Source: Silvania hatchlandensis (GTDB taxonomy: Bacteria; Pseudomonadota; Gammaproteobacteria; Enterobacterales; Enterobacteriaceae). Taken from it: 64,000 nucleotides of DNA. Positions 42,727 through 52,000 of this stretch are shown in pieces. Made by a program: the position numbers and the translations under genes. The DNA is taken from NCBI RefSeq assembly GCF_025564065.1, contig NZ_JAMGZK010000055.1, positions 186,001-250,000 of the forward strand. The letters are read 5' to 3'. Position 1 is the first letter of the stretch, and each line of letters begins with the position of its first letter. Below the pieces are notes generated by a model that worked only from the letters and a program-made list of their open reading frames with translations, was not told the origin of the DNA and searched no databases.

Positions 42727-42791
42727 AGGGGCGCGGGTTGCTGTTCTCGCAGAACAGGTGCACAAATGTGTGGCGCGGTTTGGATGGCGTT

Positions 42792-42827
42792 AAAAGCAAA
42801 AGGGCTGGAGATTTCTCTCCAGCCCTT
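42792..42827 (-). terminator. Former tRNA terminator (leftward)
   Basis: A perfect 12-bp inverted repeat AAGGGCTGGAGA / TCTCCAGCCCTT with loop TTTC; on the - strand it is followed by TTTTGCTTTT. It lies nine bases past the 3' end of the tRNA fragment and would have ended transcription of the intact tRNA gene before the island inserted. Confidence 0.8.
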
Positions 42828-42835
42828 GCTGTATC

Positions 42836-42882
42836 TGGTGGCCCCTGCTGGACTTGAACCAGCGACCAAGCGATTATGAGTC
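42836..42882 (-). other. ileX: 3' 47 nt of tRNA-Ile2 (CAU, ileX): island attachment site
   Basis: On the - strand the sequence runs from the anticodon stem through the CAU anticodon, variable loop and T arm to an encoded CCA end. It matches the 3' part of the enterobacterial ileX tRNA (CUAU-decoding pre-lysidine tRNA for AUA) as I know it. The 5' part (acceptor, D arm) is absent and replaced by AT-rich DNA. This is the usual signature of a tyrosine-integrase island that duplicated the tRNA 3' end; the intact tRNA should lie at the other end, beyond 64000. Confidence 0.85.
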
Positions 42883-43008
42883 ATATGGATTTGATGTTTC
42901 ATGATTTTTCATATTTTTGCAATTAGACTTAATGGATATAAATAACAATAGTTTATTTTATGATTGCTGTTTCATGTTGTTCTGCTTTTTATCCTTCAGT
43001 ATCATCAT

Positions 43009-43050
43009 TACGTCACCCACTACATCACCCAGAATCAGCTAGGTGATGTA
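43009..43050. repeat. Repeated motif upstream of the integrase
   Basis: TACGTCACCCA (43009-43019) and TACATCACCCA (43021-43031) are direct copies; GGTGATGTA (43042-43050) is an inverted copy, giving the perfect 9-bp inverted repeat TACATCACC / GGTGATGTA. Placed 24-65 bases before the integrase start, they could be integrase arm sites or an autoregulatory operator. Confidence 0.5.
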
Positions 43051-43073
43051 ACGAAGGAAGAACAGAAAACGCT

Positions 43074-44381
43074 ATGTCTGATAATTTAACTGTCTCGATG
43101 ATTAGCGGCTTAAAGCCGAAAACAACTGCTTACTACATCTGGGACAAAAGCGGTGAGCGTGGGGCTGGGCGTTTAGGGGTGAAAGTCGAGCCATCAGGCC
43201 AGCGAGTTTTTTACTATCGCTATTTTTGGCAGGGTAAACGGCAATTCATTCTGCTTGGCCGCTTTCCTGAGTTGTCACTCGCTCAGGCAAGGCTGCAATG
43301 TAAGGAACATGCGGGCCTTCTTAAAGAAGGAAAATCTCCTAAAGCTGAAATCGCAGAACAACTCTTTACTGCCGAACAACAACAGCGCGAAGACCAGCTC
43401 AAAGGCAGCATTGAGCAACTCATTTTGGGTTACACCACCAAAATGCGTGAAGACGGCAAACGTACCTGGCAACAGGTCCTGTACCGGCTGGAAAAAGAAA
43501 CCTACCTATTTATACCTAAAGCGACGAAAGCGCGTGACGTTACACCCGCTCATATCAAACAAATTCTGGCGGCTATTATCAAACGTGGAGCCTCGGTTGA
43601 AGCAAACCGTGTCCGCTCTTATCTAATGGCAGCCTTCAATTATGGATTGAAGGCAGACAACGACCCGGCAAACCACCTGCAGAATGTTATGTTTGGGCTC
43701 CTGATGAACCCAGTCAGCGTCATTCCTAAACAATCAGCAGCGGAAAAACCGGGTACAAACTGGCTGAAATTAGATGAGTTGCTGCAATTGATGGGGGATT
43801 TCCCCAAAGCGCCAAAAGTGGGCTTGTTAATCAGTCAATTGCTTAACTTATGTGTCTACACGGGCGGCCAGAGGCCACATGAACTGGTTTCCAGCCGTTG
43901 GGGTGCGATTAACTGGGAAGAGAAGACGTTATTGATAGTGGCGGATGTTTCGAAAAATAAAAGAGACCATCTGGTACCGTTGACTGAGTCAGCCATTGGG
44001 ATACTCGAAAAGTTGAAAGCTGAGAATCTTAATCAGAGCCCTTACATCTTCCCGCAGCGCATCAAATCTGAACAGCATCTGCGCACAGACAGCTTCGCGC
44101 AAGCCATCATCTATTATCGGGAACACTTTTCGTTGAGCCCGTCATTTATTGCTCGTGATATTCGCCGTACCTGTAAGACTCTGATGGGGGAAGCGGGTAT
44201 CGCTAAAGACCTGCGTGACCGTATTCAGAACCATGCCCTACAGGATGTAAGTTCTAAACACTATGATCGTTACGATTACTTGGTTGAAAAGCGTAAGGCA
44301 CTCGAAATCTGGGAGTCGCGGGTGAACAACCACCAGCAACAGCAAGAAAACAACGTAGTGAATCTTTTTCGGCAGAAATGA
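43074..44381 (+). CDS. int: Tyrosine recombinase, P4-type island integrase
   Basis: 435 residues. The N-terminal DUF4102-like arm-binding domain (about 1-100, DKSGERGAGRLGVKVEPSGQRVFYYRYFWQGKRQFILLGRFPELSLAQAR) is followed by a core-binding domain and catalytic domain. The first catalytic arginine is in TGGQRPHELVSSRW, a lysine in VSKNKRDHLVPL, the second arginine in ARDIRRTCKTL, the NH box in RIQNHALQDV and the nucleophile tyrosine in HYDRYDYL. The first residue of the usual HxxR box is arginine (RDIR). It sits next to the tRNA fragment, as expected for the enzyme that inserted the island. Confidence 0.93.
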   Translation: MSDNLTVSMISGLKPKTTAYYIWDKSGERGAGRLGVKVEPSGQRVFYYRYFWQGKRQFILLGRFPELSLAQARLQCKEHAGLLKEGKSPKAEIAEQLFTAEQQQREDQLKGSIEQLILGYTTKMREDGKRTWQQVLYRLEKETYLFIPKATKARDVTPAHIKQILAAIIKRGASVEANRVRSYLMAAFNYGLKADNDPANHLQNVMFGLLMNPVSVIPKQSAAEKPGTNWLKLDELLQLMGDFPKAPKVGLLISQLLNLCVYTGGQRPHELVSSRWGAINWEEKTLLIVADVSKNKRDHLVPLTESAIGILEKLKAENLNQSPYIFPQRIKSEQHLRTDSFAQAIIYYREHFSLSPSFIARDIRRTCKTLMGEAGIAKDLRDRIQNHALQDVSSKHYDRYDYLVEKRKALEIWESRVNNHQQQQENNVVNLFRQK

Positions 44382-44410
44382 AGGCTACTTAAATCGGAAC
44401 TCTGGATTTG

Positions 44411-44440
44411 CTGGCGAGACCAACGGTTTTCGCCAGTTTT
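44411..44440 (+). terminator. Terminator after the integrase
   Basis: CTGGCGA / TCGCCAG hairpin followed by TTTT, about 30 bases past the integrase stop. Confidence 0.6.
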
Positions 44441-44466
44441 CGGTTGTGTTTAAGTTGTTGCTCAAT

Positions 44467-44883
44467 TTACTTTCTACCAACAGGTCCTTGTTTCTTAAGA
44501 TCAATATGGCCTTTTACGGCAATGCCAACTAACGTAAAAACGCCTTGGATAATGAGCCCTATATTTTTCTCGGTAAAGAACACTGCTTTCTTCTCAGGTT
44601 CGCGCTCAGTACTTGCTTCCACTTTCCTAGCTTGCTCCCAGAGAGCGTTAAGTTCTTTCAACCTTATTTGTCTACACCGATGCCTACTTTCGGGGAGTGA
44701 GGAGTCTCGGGAGATGATGATTGGTTTCGAAGAAACCGGGTACAAGAATAACAATATATCCTCACCTGACAGGTTGTTCTCCTCAATGAACTTGCAAGTA
44801 GCCTTGTTGATATGCTTAAAGTTTCTTTGGGAGGGGCGGTTAATATTTGTAAACATAAGGATTGATTCACCATTGTGTTTCAT
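44467..44883 (-). CDS. Hypothetical protein with C-terminal hydrophobic segment
   Basis: 138 residues. Not recognised. Residues 1-60 look globular (MKHNGESILMFTNINRPSQRN, IEENNLSGEDILLFLYPV), residues 70-100 are basic and helical (RCRQIRLKELNALWEQARK), and NIGLIIQGVFTLVGIAVKGHIDL near the C-terminus may be a membrane helix. It lies alone between int and hsdM, opposite in direction to both. The overlapping + strand frame has a poor protein-like composition, so I favour this strand. Confidence 0.5.
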   Translation of the reverse strand: MKHNGESILMFTNINRPSQRNFKHINKATCKFIEENNLSGEDILLFLYPVSSKPIIISRDSSLPESRHRCRQIRLKELNALWEQARKVEASTEREPEKKAVFFTEKNIGLIIQGVFTLVGIAVKGHIDLKKQGPVGRK

Positions 44884-44968
44884 ATTGATGCTCTATAAGT
44901 CAAAGCATGTTATGCCTGATGGGGTATAATCCTGCCACTTTTTTATGCCATTTTCTCGGTTATCACTC

Positions 44969-47329
44969 ATGACTAACACTAACTTTTCTCAAACGGCTGC
45001 CTTTATCTGGTCGGTGGCTGATCTGCTGCGCGGTGATTTCAAACAGTCTCAGTACGGGCGCGTGATCCTGCCCTTTACGCTGCTGCGTCGCCTTGAGTGT
45101 GTGTTGGCCGAAACTAAAGATGCGGTGGTGGCGAAATATGATGAATTAAAAACCAGCCCACTTCCGGAAGATGCCAAAGAGAAGTTTCTGCTGCGCGCCA
45201 GCGGGCTTTCCTTCTTCAATACATCGAAGATGGATCTTGGCAAGATGGGCCAGAACGACATCAAAGCCAACCTGGAAAGCTACGTACAGGCGTTCTCCCC
45301 GGACGCACGTGAAATCTTCGAGCACTTCAAATTCAGTGAGTTTGTCGGTCTGCTGGAAGATGCCAACCTGCTGTTTAAAGTGGTGAAGAAATTCGCCACC
45401 ACCGATTTGAGCCCGAAAGCGATTTCCAACTTTGAGATGGGCCTGGTGTTTGAAGAGCTTATCCGTCGTTTTGCGGAAAGCTCCAACGAGACCGCTGGTG
45501 AGCACTTCACCCCACGCGATATCGTGCGCCTGACCACCTCGCTGGTGTTTATGGAAGATGATGAAGCCCTGACGCAGGACGGTATCATCCGTACCATTTA
45601 CGACCCAACGGCCGGGACCGGCGGCTTCCTCTCTTCAGGCATGGAATATGTGCACGAGCTGAACCCTAACGCGGTCATGCGTGCCTTTGGCCAGGAGCTG
45701 AACCCGGAATCCTACGCTATCTGTAAAGCCGACATGCTGATCAAAGGTCAGGACGTCAGCCGTATTAAGCTGGGTAACACCCTCTCTAACGACCAGTTAC
45801 CTCAGGACCAGTTCGACTACATGCTCTCTAACCCACCGTTTGGCGTGGACTGGAAAAAGATTGAGGGCGAGATTAACGACGAACATACGCAGAAAGGCTT
45901 TAACGGTCGCTTTGGCCCGGGTTTGCCGCGTGTTTCCGACGGCTCGCTGCTGTTCCTGATGCACCTGATCAGCAAAATGCGCGACAACCACAATATGGAT
46001 GGCTCCGTGAGCAACGGTGGGCGTATCGGGATTATCCTTAACGGTTCCCCACTGTTTACCGGTGGTGCGGGCAGCGGTGAGAGTGAAATCCGACGCTACA
46101 TTCTGGAAGCCGATTTGCTGGAAGGCATCGTCGCGCTGCCAACGGACATGTTCTACAACACCGGCATTGCCACCTACGTCTGGATCCTCTCCAACAAGAA
46201 AGCGCCTGAGCGTAAAGGCAAAGTACAGCTGATTGATGGCACCAACCTGTGCGGCAAAATGCGAAAATCGCTGGGCTCCAAGCGCAACGTGATGGGCGAG
46301 GACGATATCAAACTGATCACGCAGACCTTCGGTGAGTTTGAAGTGGTGGATGCCACAACCCTGGAAGAATTAGGTCTGGAAAAAGCCGCCGAGCAAAAAT
46401 CCAACCGTGGCCGTCAGCCTGCTACCGCCAAAACCGAAGCGCCGAAAACCTTCGCCAGCAAAATCTTTAACAGCACCGATTTTGGCTATCGCCGCCTGAC
46501 CATTGAACGCCCGCTGCGTTTATCTGCTCAGGTGACGGATGAGGCGATTGCGACTCTGCGCTTTGCATCGAAGCCGTTTAACGCGCCGATGGAACGCCTG
46601 TATGAAGAGTTCGCGTCCCATTGGCAGGCGGGTAACTACGGTGATTTCTCCGGGCTGGAAGCCGATGCGCGCGCCATCATCAAAGCTGAATTCGTCGAGC
46701 TGAAAGAGAAACAGATTAAAGACCTGCTCGACAGCAAGCTGTGGCTGGCGCAGCGCGCCTTGATGGAAAAAGCGCAGCAGATTCAGACGGCTCTGGATAC
46801 GCAGACAGGTGGCAAAACGCTGGTAAGCAATGATTTCAACCAGTTCCAACTGACCCTGAAAGGGGTCATCAAAACAGCTGGAGTGAAGCTGGATGCGAAA
46901 GAGAGCAAGCAGTTTATCGATGCCATCACCACCAAAAACCCGGATGCAGAGCCGGTGGTGAAGAAGGCGCTGAAAGAAGCCGCTCAGCCGTTGTACGGGG
47001 CGTTTGAATACAAAGGCAAAGTGGTAGAGTTTGAACAGGACGGCGAGCTGCGCGATAACGAAAACGTGCCGCTGAACCCTGCATGGTCCACCAGCGACCT
47101 GATTGAAAACTATTTCAAAGCGGAAGTTCTGCCGCACGTGAATGACGCCTGGATCAACGCAGATAAGCGCGATGCTAAAGATAACGAAGTGGGGATTGTC
47201 GGTTACGAGATTCCGTTTAACCGCCATTTCTACGTCTATCAGCCGCCGCGCCCGCTGGAGGATATTGATGCCGATCTGGATGCGGTCAGCGCCGAGATTA
47301 TGAAGCTGCTGCAGGAGGTCCATTCCTGA
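44969..47329 (+). CDS. hsdM: Type I restriction-modification methyltransferase subunit HsdM
   Basis: 786 residues from ATG 44969, the start that matches other HsdM proteins ([27 protein letters not shown]); an in-frame ATG at 44945 is possible but neither has a good ribosome-binding site. N6-adenine methyltransferase motifs: [17 protein letters not shown] (SAM binding) and [11 protein letters not shown] (catalytic NPPF), with the Fx[14 protein letters not shown] region typical of HsdM. A C-terminal extension of about 280 residues makes it larger than the classical 500-residue subunit. The stop overlaps the hsdS start (TGATG). Confidence 0.95.
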   Translation: MTNTNFSQTAAFIWSVADLLRGDFKQSQYGRVILPFTLLRRLECVLAETKDAVVAKYDELKTSPLPEDAKEKFLLRASGLSFFNTSKMDLGKMGQNDIKANLESYVQAFSPDAREIFEHFKFSEFVGLLEDANLLFKVVKKFATTDLSPKAISNFEMGLVFEELIRRFAESSNETAGEHFTPRDIVRLTTSLVFMEDDEALTQDGIIRTIYDPTAGTGGFLSSGMEYVHELNPNAVMRAFGQELNPESYAICKADMLIKGQDVSRIKLGNTLSNDQLPQDQFDYMLSNPPFGVDWKKIEGEINDEHTQKGFNGRFGPGLPRVSDGSLLFLMHLISKMRDNHNMDGSVSNGGRIGIILNGSPLFTGGAGSGESEIRRYILEADLLEGIVALPTDMFYNTGIATYVWILSNKKAPERKGKVQLIDGTNLCGKMRKSLGSKRNVMGEDDIKLITQTFGEFEVVDATTLEELGLEKAAEQKSNRGRQPATAKTEAPKTFASKIFNSTDFGYRRLTIERPLRLSAQVTDEAIATLRFASKPFNAPMERLYEEFASHWQAGNYGDFSGLEADARAIIKAEFVELKEKQIKDLLDSKLWLAQRALMEKAQQIQTALDTQTGGKTLVSNDFNQFQLTLKGVIKTAGVKLDAKESKQFIDAITTKNPDAEPVVKKALKEAAQPLYGAFEYKGKVVEFEQDGELRDNENVPLNPAWSTSDLIENYFKAEVLPHVNDAWINADKRDAKDNEVGIVGYEIPFNRHFYVYQPPRPLEDIDADLDAVSAEIMKLLQEVHS

Positions 47330-48726
47330 TGGCTAAGTATAAGGCGTATCCGGAGTATAAGGATTCTGGGGTTGAGTGGTTGGGGGAAGTTCCTCTAAAT
47401 TGGCATATTCATTCACTAAAACGCGCGATTGATAGTTGTACGAATGGCGTTTGGGGGGGGGAGCCTGATGATAAGCATGATTTAATTGTGCTCCGGGTTG
47501 CTGATTTTGAACGTCAGTCATTTAAGATTTCTGATTTGAAACTAACGACAAGGTCTATCCTTCCGAAAGATAGAGGTAGCCGTTTGCTCAAAAAAGGCGA
47601 TTTATTAATCGAGAAATCAGGTGGCGGTGACAAGACTTTAGTTGGTTGTGTTGTTTTGTTTGATAAAGAATACGAGGCAGTTACTTCAAACTTTGTTGCA
47701 AAAATGTCCCCAAGGGAAAGCTATGATAGTCATTTTTTAACATATGCGTTTTCACAGCTTTATGCAGGGAAAGTAAATTACCCATCGATTAAGCAAACAA
47801 CGGGAATTCAAAACCTCGATGCAGATGCTTATTTGATGGAAAAATTCTGTTTTCCTCCCATGCATGAGCAACGAAATATTTCATGCTTCCTTGACCACGA
47901 AACCGCAAAAATCGATAACCTGATCGAAAAGCAACAGCAACTGATTGAACTGTTAAAAGAAAAACGTCAGGCAGTGATTAGCCATGCCGTCACCAAAGGG
48001 CTAAACCCTGATGTGCCGATGAAAGATTCTGGTGTGGAGTGGTTGGGAGAAGTGCCGGCGCATTGGGATTCGGTTCGAGTTAAACAAGTATCATCATTCA
48101 TTACCTCTGGTCCAAGAGGCTGGTCTGATTATATTACCGATGATGGCGATGAGATATTTCTTCAGAGTGGTGATTTGAATAATGAGCTTGGTCTACACCT
48201 TGATAAAGCTAAACGGGTATCACCACCAAAAAATGCTGAAGGTGTACGTACTCGATTAATGAATGGCGATGTTGTGATATGTATTACAGGTGCAAACACA
48301 GGACGGGTTGCAATTGTCTCTAAACTCTCGCAGAAAACCTATATTAACCAACATCTCAGTCTTATTCGCCCAGAAACACCGAAGATTAACTCTTCATTTC
48401 TGGGGTATTGTCTTACGTCATCAAATGGGCGCTCATACTTTGAGGTTGCACAATATGGTCTGAAGGAAGGACTAAATCTAAGCAATATAGCTGAAGCTCC
48501 ATTAGCATTGCCACCATTGCATGAACAAGATGCAATCGTAAAATATTTAAAATGCGTCCAAAATAATTATGATTATCTGTCCTGTTTATCAGCCAATCAG
48601 GTTGGATTACTCCAGGAACGCCGCACCGCCCTTATCTCCGCCGCCGTCACCGGAAAAATCGACGTCCGCGATTGGGTTGCCCCTGAGACGCAGGATATTG
48701 AGGAGCCACAGGAGGCTACCGCATGA
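47329..48726 (+). CDS. hsdS: Type I restriction specificity subunit HsdS
   Basis: 465 residues. Two target recognition domains (about 15-185 and 240-400), each preceded by the repeated sequence KDSGVEWLGEVP (near residues 10 and 228), and two conserved helical spacers (KIDNLIEKQQQLIELLKEKRQAVISHAVTKG; LLQERRTALISAAVTGKIDVRDW). The recognition domains are AT-rich while the spacers are GC-rich, a sign of domain exchange. A run of nine G at 47453-47461 lies within TRD1 at the conserved VWGGEP; slippage there would truncate the protein. The subunit sets the DNA target of the complex. Confidence 0.95.
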   Translation: MAKYKAYPEYKDSGVEWLGEVPLNWHIHSLKRAIDSCTNGVWGGEPDDKHDLIVLRVADFERQSFKISDLKLTTRSILPKDRGSRLLKKGDLLIEKSGGGDKTLVGCVVLFDKEYEAVTSNFVAKMSPRESYDSHFLTYAFSQLYAGKVNYPSIKQTTGIQNLDADAYLMEKFCFPPMHEQRNISCFLDHETAKIDNLIEKQQQLIELLKEKRQAVISHAVTKGLNPDVPMKDSGVEWLGEVPAHWDSVRVKQVSSFITSGPRGWSDYITDDGDEIFLQSGDLNNELGLHLDKAKRVSPPKNAEGVRTRLMNGDVVICITGANTGRVAIVSKLSQKTYINQHLSLIRPETPKINSSFLGYCLTSSNGRSYFEVAQYGLKEGLNLSNIAEAPLALPPLHEQDAIVKYLKCVQNNYDYLSCLSANQVGLLQERRTALISAAVTGKIDVRDWVAPETQDIEEPQEATA

Positions 48727-51700
48727 GCATGGACAGCACCAAAGAACTGATTTTCCAGAATGAGATGATTGCTCAGATGGAAGAAAAAGGCTGGAGTTGT
48801 GGCAAAACCGACGGCTACGATCGCGAACGCGCACTTTATTCCCAGGATGCACTAACCTTTGTGCAAACCACGCATCCGCAGGAGTGGGAGAAGTTTGCCA
48901 AAATTTATCCTACCGATACCGAGCGTCATTTCCTCGATGCGCTGGTGGCTCAGCTGAAAAAAGCGGATATCAACGCCACCGATGTTTTGTCCCGCACTTA
49001 CGGCACGCTCGGCGTGCTGCGTCATGGTATCAAAAGCCATAATGCGCGTTTTTCCCTGTGCCAGTTTAAGCCGGAACATAACCTCAATCCGGAAACCCTA
49101 ACGCGCTACAAACAGAATATCTGCCGTATCGTGCCGGAGCTGGTTTACAGCCCACATGTGTCGAAGGCCGCATTTGAAGAAACGGGTGTAAAAGCGAAGA
49201 AATGGCGTATCGACCTGGTGTTGTTCGTCAATGGCCTGCCGATAGCGACGCTGGAACTGAAGTCTGAATTTAAGCAGACAGTACAAAACGCGATTACGCA
49301 ATATAAGAAAACGCGTTTGCCAAAGGACCCTGGCACCAATAAACCTGAGCCGCTACTAACCTTTAAACGCGGGGCGCTGGTGCACTTTGCCGTCAGCCAG
49401 TATGAAGTGTTTATGGCGACCAAACTCGATGGCGATAAAACCTTCTTCCTGCCGTTTAACAAAGGGACCCATGACGGCGGCGCGGGGAATGATATCCCGG
49501 AAGATGCCAACGACTACGCCACCAGCTACCTGTGGAATGAGGTGCTGCTGCCGGACAATTTGCTGAAAATTCTCGCCAGTTTTGTGCATCTGCAAATCGT
49601 CGAAAAAGAAAATGCCATTGGCCTGAAGTACAAAAGCGAGAGTCTGATTTTCCCGCGCTATCACCAGTGGGATGTGGTCAACAAACTTATCACCGCCGCC
49701 ACGGTGGAAGGTACCGGCAATAAATACCTGATTCAACACAGTGCGGGGTCGGGTAAATCGAACTCTATCGGCTGGACGGCCCACCAGCTTTCCCGCCTGT
49801 ACGATGAGCATGGCGAGAAGCAGTTCCACTCGGTGATTGTAGTGACGGACCGTACCGTGCTGGACGACCAGCTACAGGACACCATCTATCAGTTTGAACA
49901 TCAGTATGGCGTTGTCGGGCGTATTAATAACAAAGAAGGCGACGGTTCTAAATCGGAGAAGCTGGCCAGCGCGCTGGAAAACTCGCAGCCGATTATCATC
50001 GTCACTATTCAGACCTTCCCGTTTGTCCTGAAGGCGATTGAAAACAGCGTTAGCCTCAAGCAGCGTAAATACGCGGTGATTGCCGATGAAGCACACTCCT
50101 CACAGAGCGGCTCTACAGCGCGTCAACTGAAAGAAGTGCTGATGACCGAAGAAGCGGACGACGATGTAGAGATGTCTTCAGAAGATATTCTGGATGCCAC
50201 CGTCGCCGCGCGTAAAGACAGCAACAACCTCAACTATTACGCCTTCACCGCCACGCCGAAAGCCAAAACCCTGGAGCTGTTTGGCCGTCGTCCTAATCCA
50301 CAGGAACCAGCTTCAAAAACCAATAAGCCGGAAGCGTTCCACGTTTACTCCATGCGTCAGGCCATCGAAGAGGGCTTTATTCTTGATGTGCTAAAGAACT
50401 ACACCAACTACAAAGTGGCGTACAAGCTGCTGCAAAAGCTGGACGATCCTGAACGGGAAGTGGACAGCAAGAAAGCGAAGATCAAACTGAACCAGTGGGT
50501 CTCGCTGCACGATCATAACGTGTCGCAGAAGGTGAGGGTGATTGTTGAGCACTTCCGTAAGCATGTGATGCACTTACTGGCCGGCCAGGCGAAAGCGATG
50601 GTAGTGACCAGTTCGCGTAAAGCGGCGGTGCGCTACAAGCTGGCGTTTGATAAATACATCGCCGAAAAAAACTACGACAAGATAAGCGCAATGGTGGCGT
50701 TCTCCGGGGAAGTGGAATTTCATGAAGAAGACCACAATAGCCTTGCGTTGCTTAACCAGAAGTTCACCGAGATCAATATGAACCCAGGCCTGAAAGGCCG
50801 GGATATGCGCAAAGCGTTTGATACCGATGACTACCAGGTGATGCTGGTGGCTAACAAATTCCAGACAGGTTTTGACCAGCCTAAGCTCTGTGCTATGTAT
50901 GTGGATAAAAAGCTGGGCGGCGTGGAGTGCGTACAGACGCTGTCTCGCCTGAATCGTACCTATCCTGGGAAGGCGCAGTCCGGCACCTTTGTGCTCGATT
51001 TCTGGAACGAACCTGAAGAGATTCTGGGTGCTTTCCAGCCGTACTACCAGACAGCCGAGCTGACGGATGTCAGCGATCCGCAGCTCGTCTTTGAACTGTT
51101 TGAAAAACTGCGAACCAGCGGTATTTTCCTGTGGAACGAAGTGGAGCAGTTCTGCGAGGCGTTCTTCAGCAAAAACAAATCCAATGCGGCGATTAGCAAT
51201 ATCTGCAAACCTGCAGTGGAGCGCTGGAAGCATCGCTACACCTCAGCGATTGATGCGTATGTCCTCGCCAAGGAGATGTTTGAACGTACCAAGAAGACCG
51301 GCGATGTTGTGTTGATCACTAATGCGGAAAATACCTTCAAAGAGTGCGAGAAAGAAAAAAGTAAGCTGGATATCTTCAAGAAAGATCTCGGCAGCTTTGT
51401 CCGCTTTTACGAGTTTATGTCGCAAATCGTCGATTACGACGACAAGAACCTGGAAAAGCTGAGCCTGTTTGCCCGCCATCTGCGTCCGTTGCTGCATGAA
51501 CAGCGCATCGAAGAAGATGAGATTGATTTAAGCAACGTGGAGATGAGCCATTATCGCCTGTCGAAGCTTCACGAACAGCATCTGAAGCTGCAGGAAGATG
51601 CGGCGGAATACAAAATCACACCGGGTAATGATGTCGGTACGGCAAAGCCGAAAGACAAGAAAGAAGAGTTTCTGTCGAATATCCTGGCGCGTCTTAACGA

Positions 51701-51971
51701 GCTGTTCGTTACCGATAATCTCACCGATAAAGACATGATCAACTATGCCTTCGCGGTGCGTGACAAGCTGTCAGAAAACCAGGCTGTGATGACCCAGATT
51801 GCCAACAATACGCGCGAACAGGCGATGCTGGGCGATTTTCCGAAAGCCATTGATGATGCCGTGATGGACAGTAACGACGCCCAGCAGGAGATGATGGTGC
51901 AATACCTCTCTAACCCTGAACTGGCGAAGGGCTTTGCCCGCGTGGTGTTTGATATGTTGAAAGGGGCTTAA
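48723..51971 (+). CDS. hsdR: Type I restriction endonuclease subunit HsdR
   Basis: 1082 residues. The N-terminal PD-(D/E)xK nuclease shows RIDLVLFVNGLPIATLELKSE (Asp, ExK). The superfamily 2 translocase has Walker A HSAGSGKSNSIGW, DEAH in VIADEAHSSQSG, and YYAFTATPKAKTLEL for motif III; motif VI-like SRLNRTYPGK follows. The C-terminal helical region binds HsdM. It overlaps hsdS by four bases, so all three subunits are coordinately made. No break in frame. Confidence 0.95.
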   Translation: MSMDSTKELIFQNEMIAQMEEKGWSCGKTDGYDRERALYSQDALTFVQTTHPQEWEKFAKIYPTDTERHFLDALVAQLKKADINATDVLSRTYGTLGVLRHGIKSHNARFSLCQFKPEHNLNPETLTRYKQNICRIVPELVYSPHVSKAAFEETGVKAKKWRIDLVLFVNGLPIATLELKSEFKQTVQNAITQYKKTRLPKDPGTNKPEPLLTFKRGALVHFAVSQYEVFMATKLDGDKTFFLPFNKGTHDGGAGNDIPEDANDYATSYLWNEVLLPDNLLKILASFVHLQIVEKENAIGLKYKSESLIFPRYHQWDVVNKLITAATVEGTGNKYLIQHSAGSGKSNSIGWTAHQLSRLYDEHGEKQFHSVIVVTDRTVLDDQLQDTIYQFEHQYGVVGRINNKEGDGSKSEKLASALENSQPIIIVTIQTFPFVLKAIENSVSLKQRKYAVIADEAHSSQSGSTARQLKEVLMTEEADDDVEMSSEDILDATVAARKDSNNLNYYAFTATPKAKTLELFGRRPNPQEPASKTNKPEAFHVYSMRQAIEEGFILDVLKNYTNYKVAYKLLQKLDDPEREVDSKKAKIKLNQWVSLHDHNVSQKVRVIVEHFRKHVMHLLAGQAKAMVVTSSRKAAVRYKLAFDKYIAEKNYDKISAMVAFSGEVEFHEEDHNSLALLNQKFTEINMNPGLKGRDMRKAFDTDDYQVMLVANKFQTGFDQPKLCAMYVDKKLGGVECVQTLSRLNRTYPGKAQSGTFVLDFWNEPEEILGAFQPYYQTAELTDVSDPQLVFELFEKLRTSGIFLWNEVEQFCEAFFSKNKSNAAISNICKPAVERWKHRYTSAIDAYVLAKEMFERTKKTGDVVLITNAENTFKECEKEKSKLDIFKKDLGSFVRFYEFMSQIVDYDDKNLEKLSLFARHLRPLLHEQRIEEDEIDLSNVEMSHYRLSKLHEQHLKLQEDAAEYKITPGNDVGTAKPKDKKEEFLSNILARLNELFVTDNLTDKDMINYAFAVRDKLSENQAVMTQIANNTREQAMLGDFPKAIDDAVMDSNDAQQEMMVQYLSNPELAKGFARVVFDMLKGA

Positions 51972-52000
51972 CGCTTTTTCATCAAGGAGTCGTGTAAGAA

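Noticed and set aside
44408-44929. 173-codon + strand frame opposite the small hypothetical gene
   Set aside because: No ribosome-binding site, and Cys/Leu/Ser-rich composition; the - strand frame is more protein-like.
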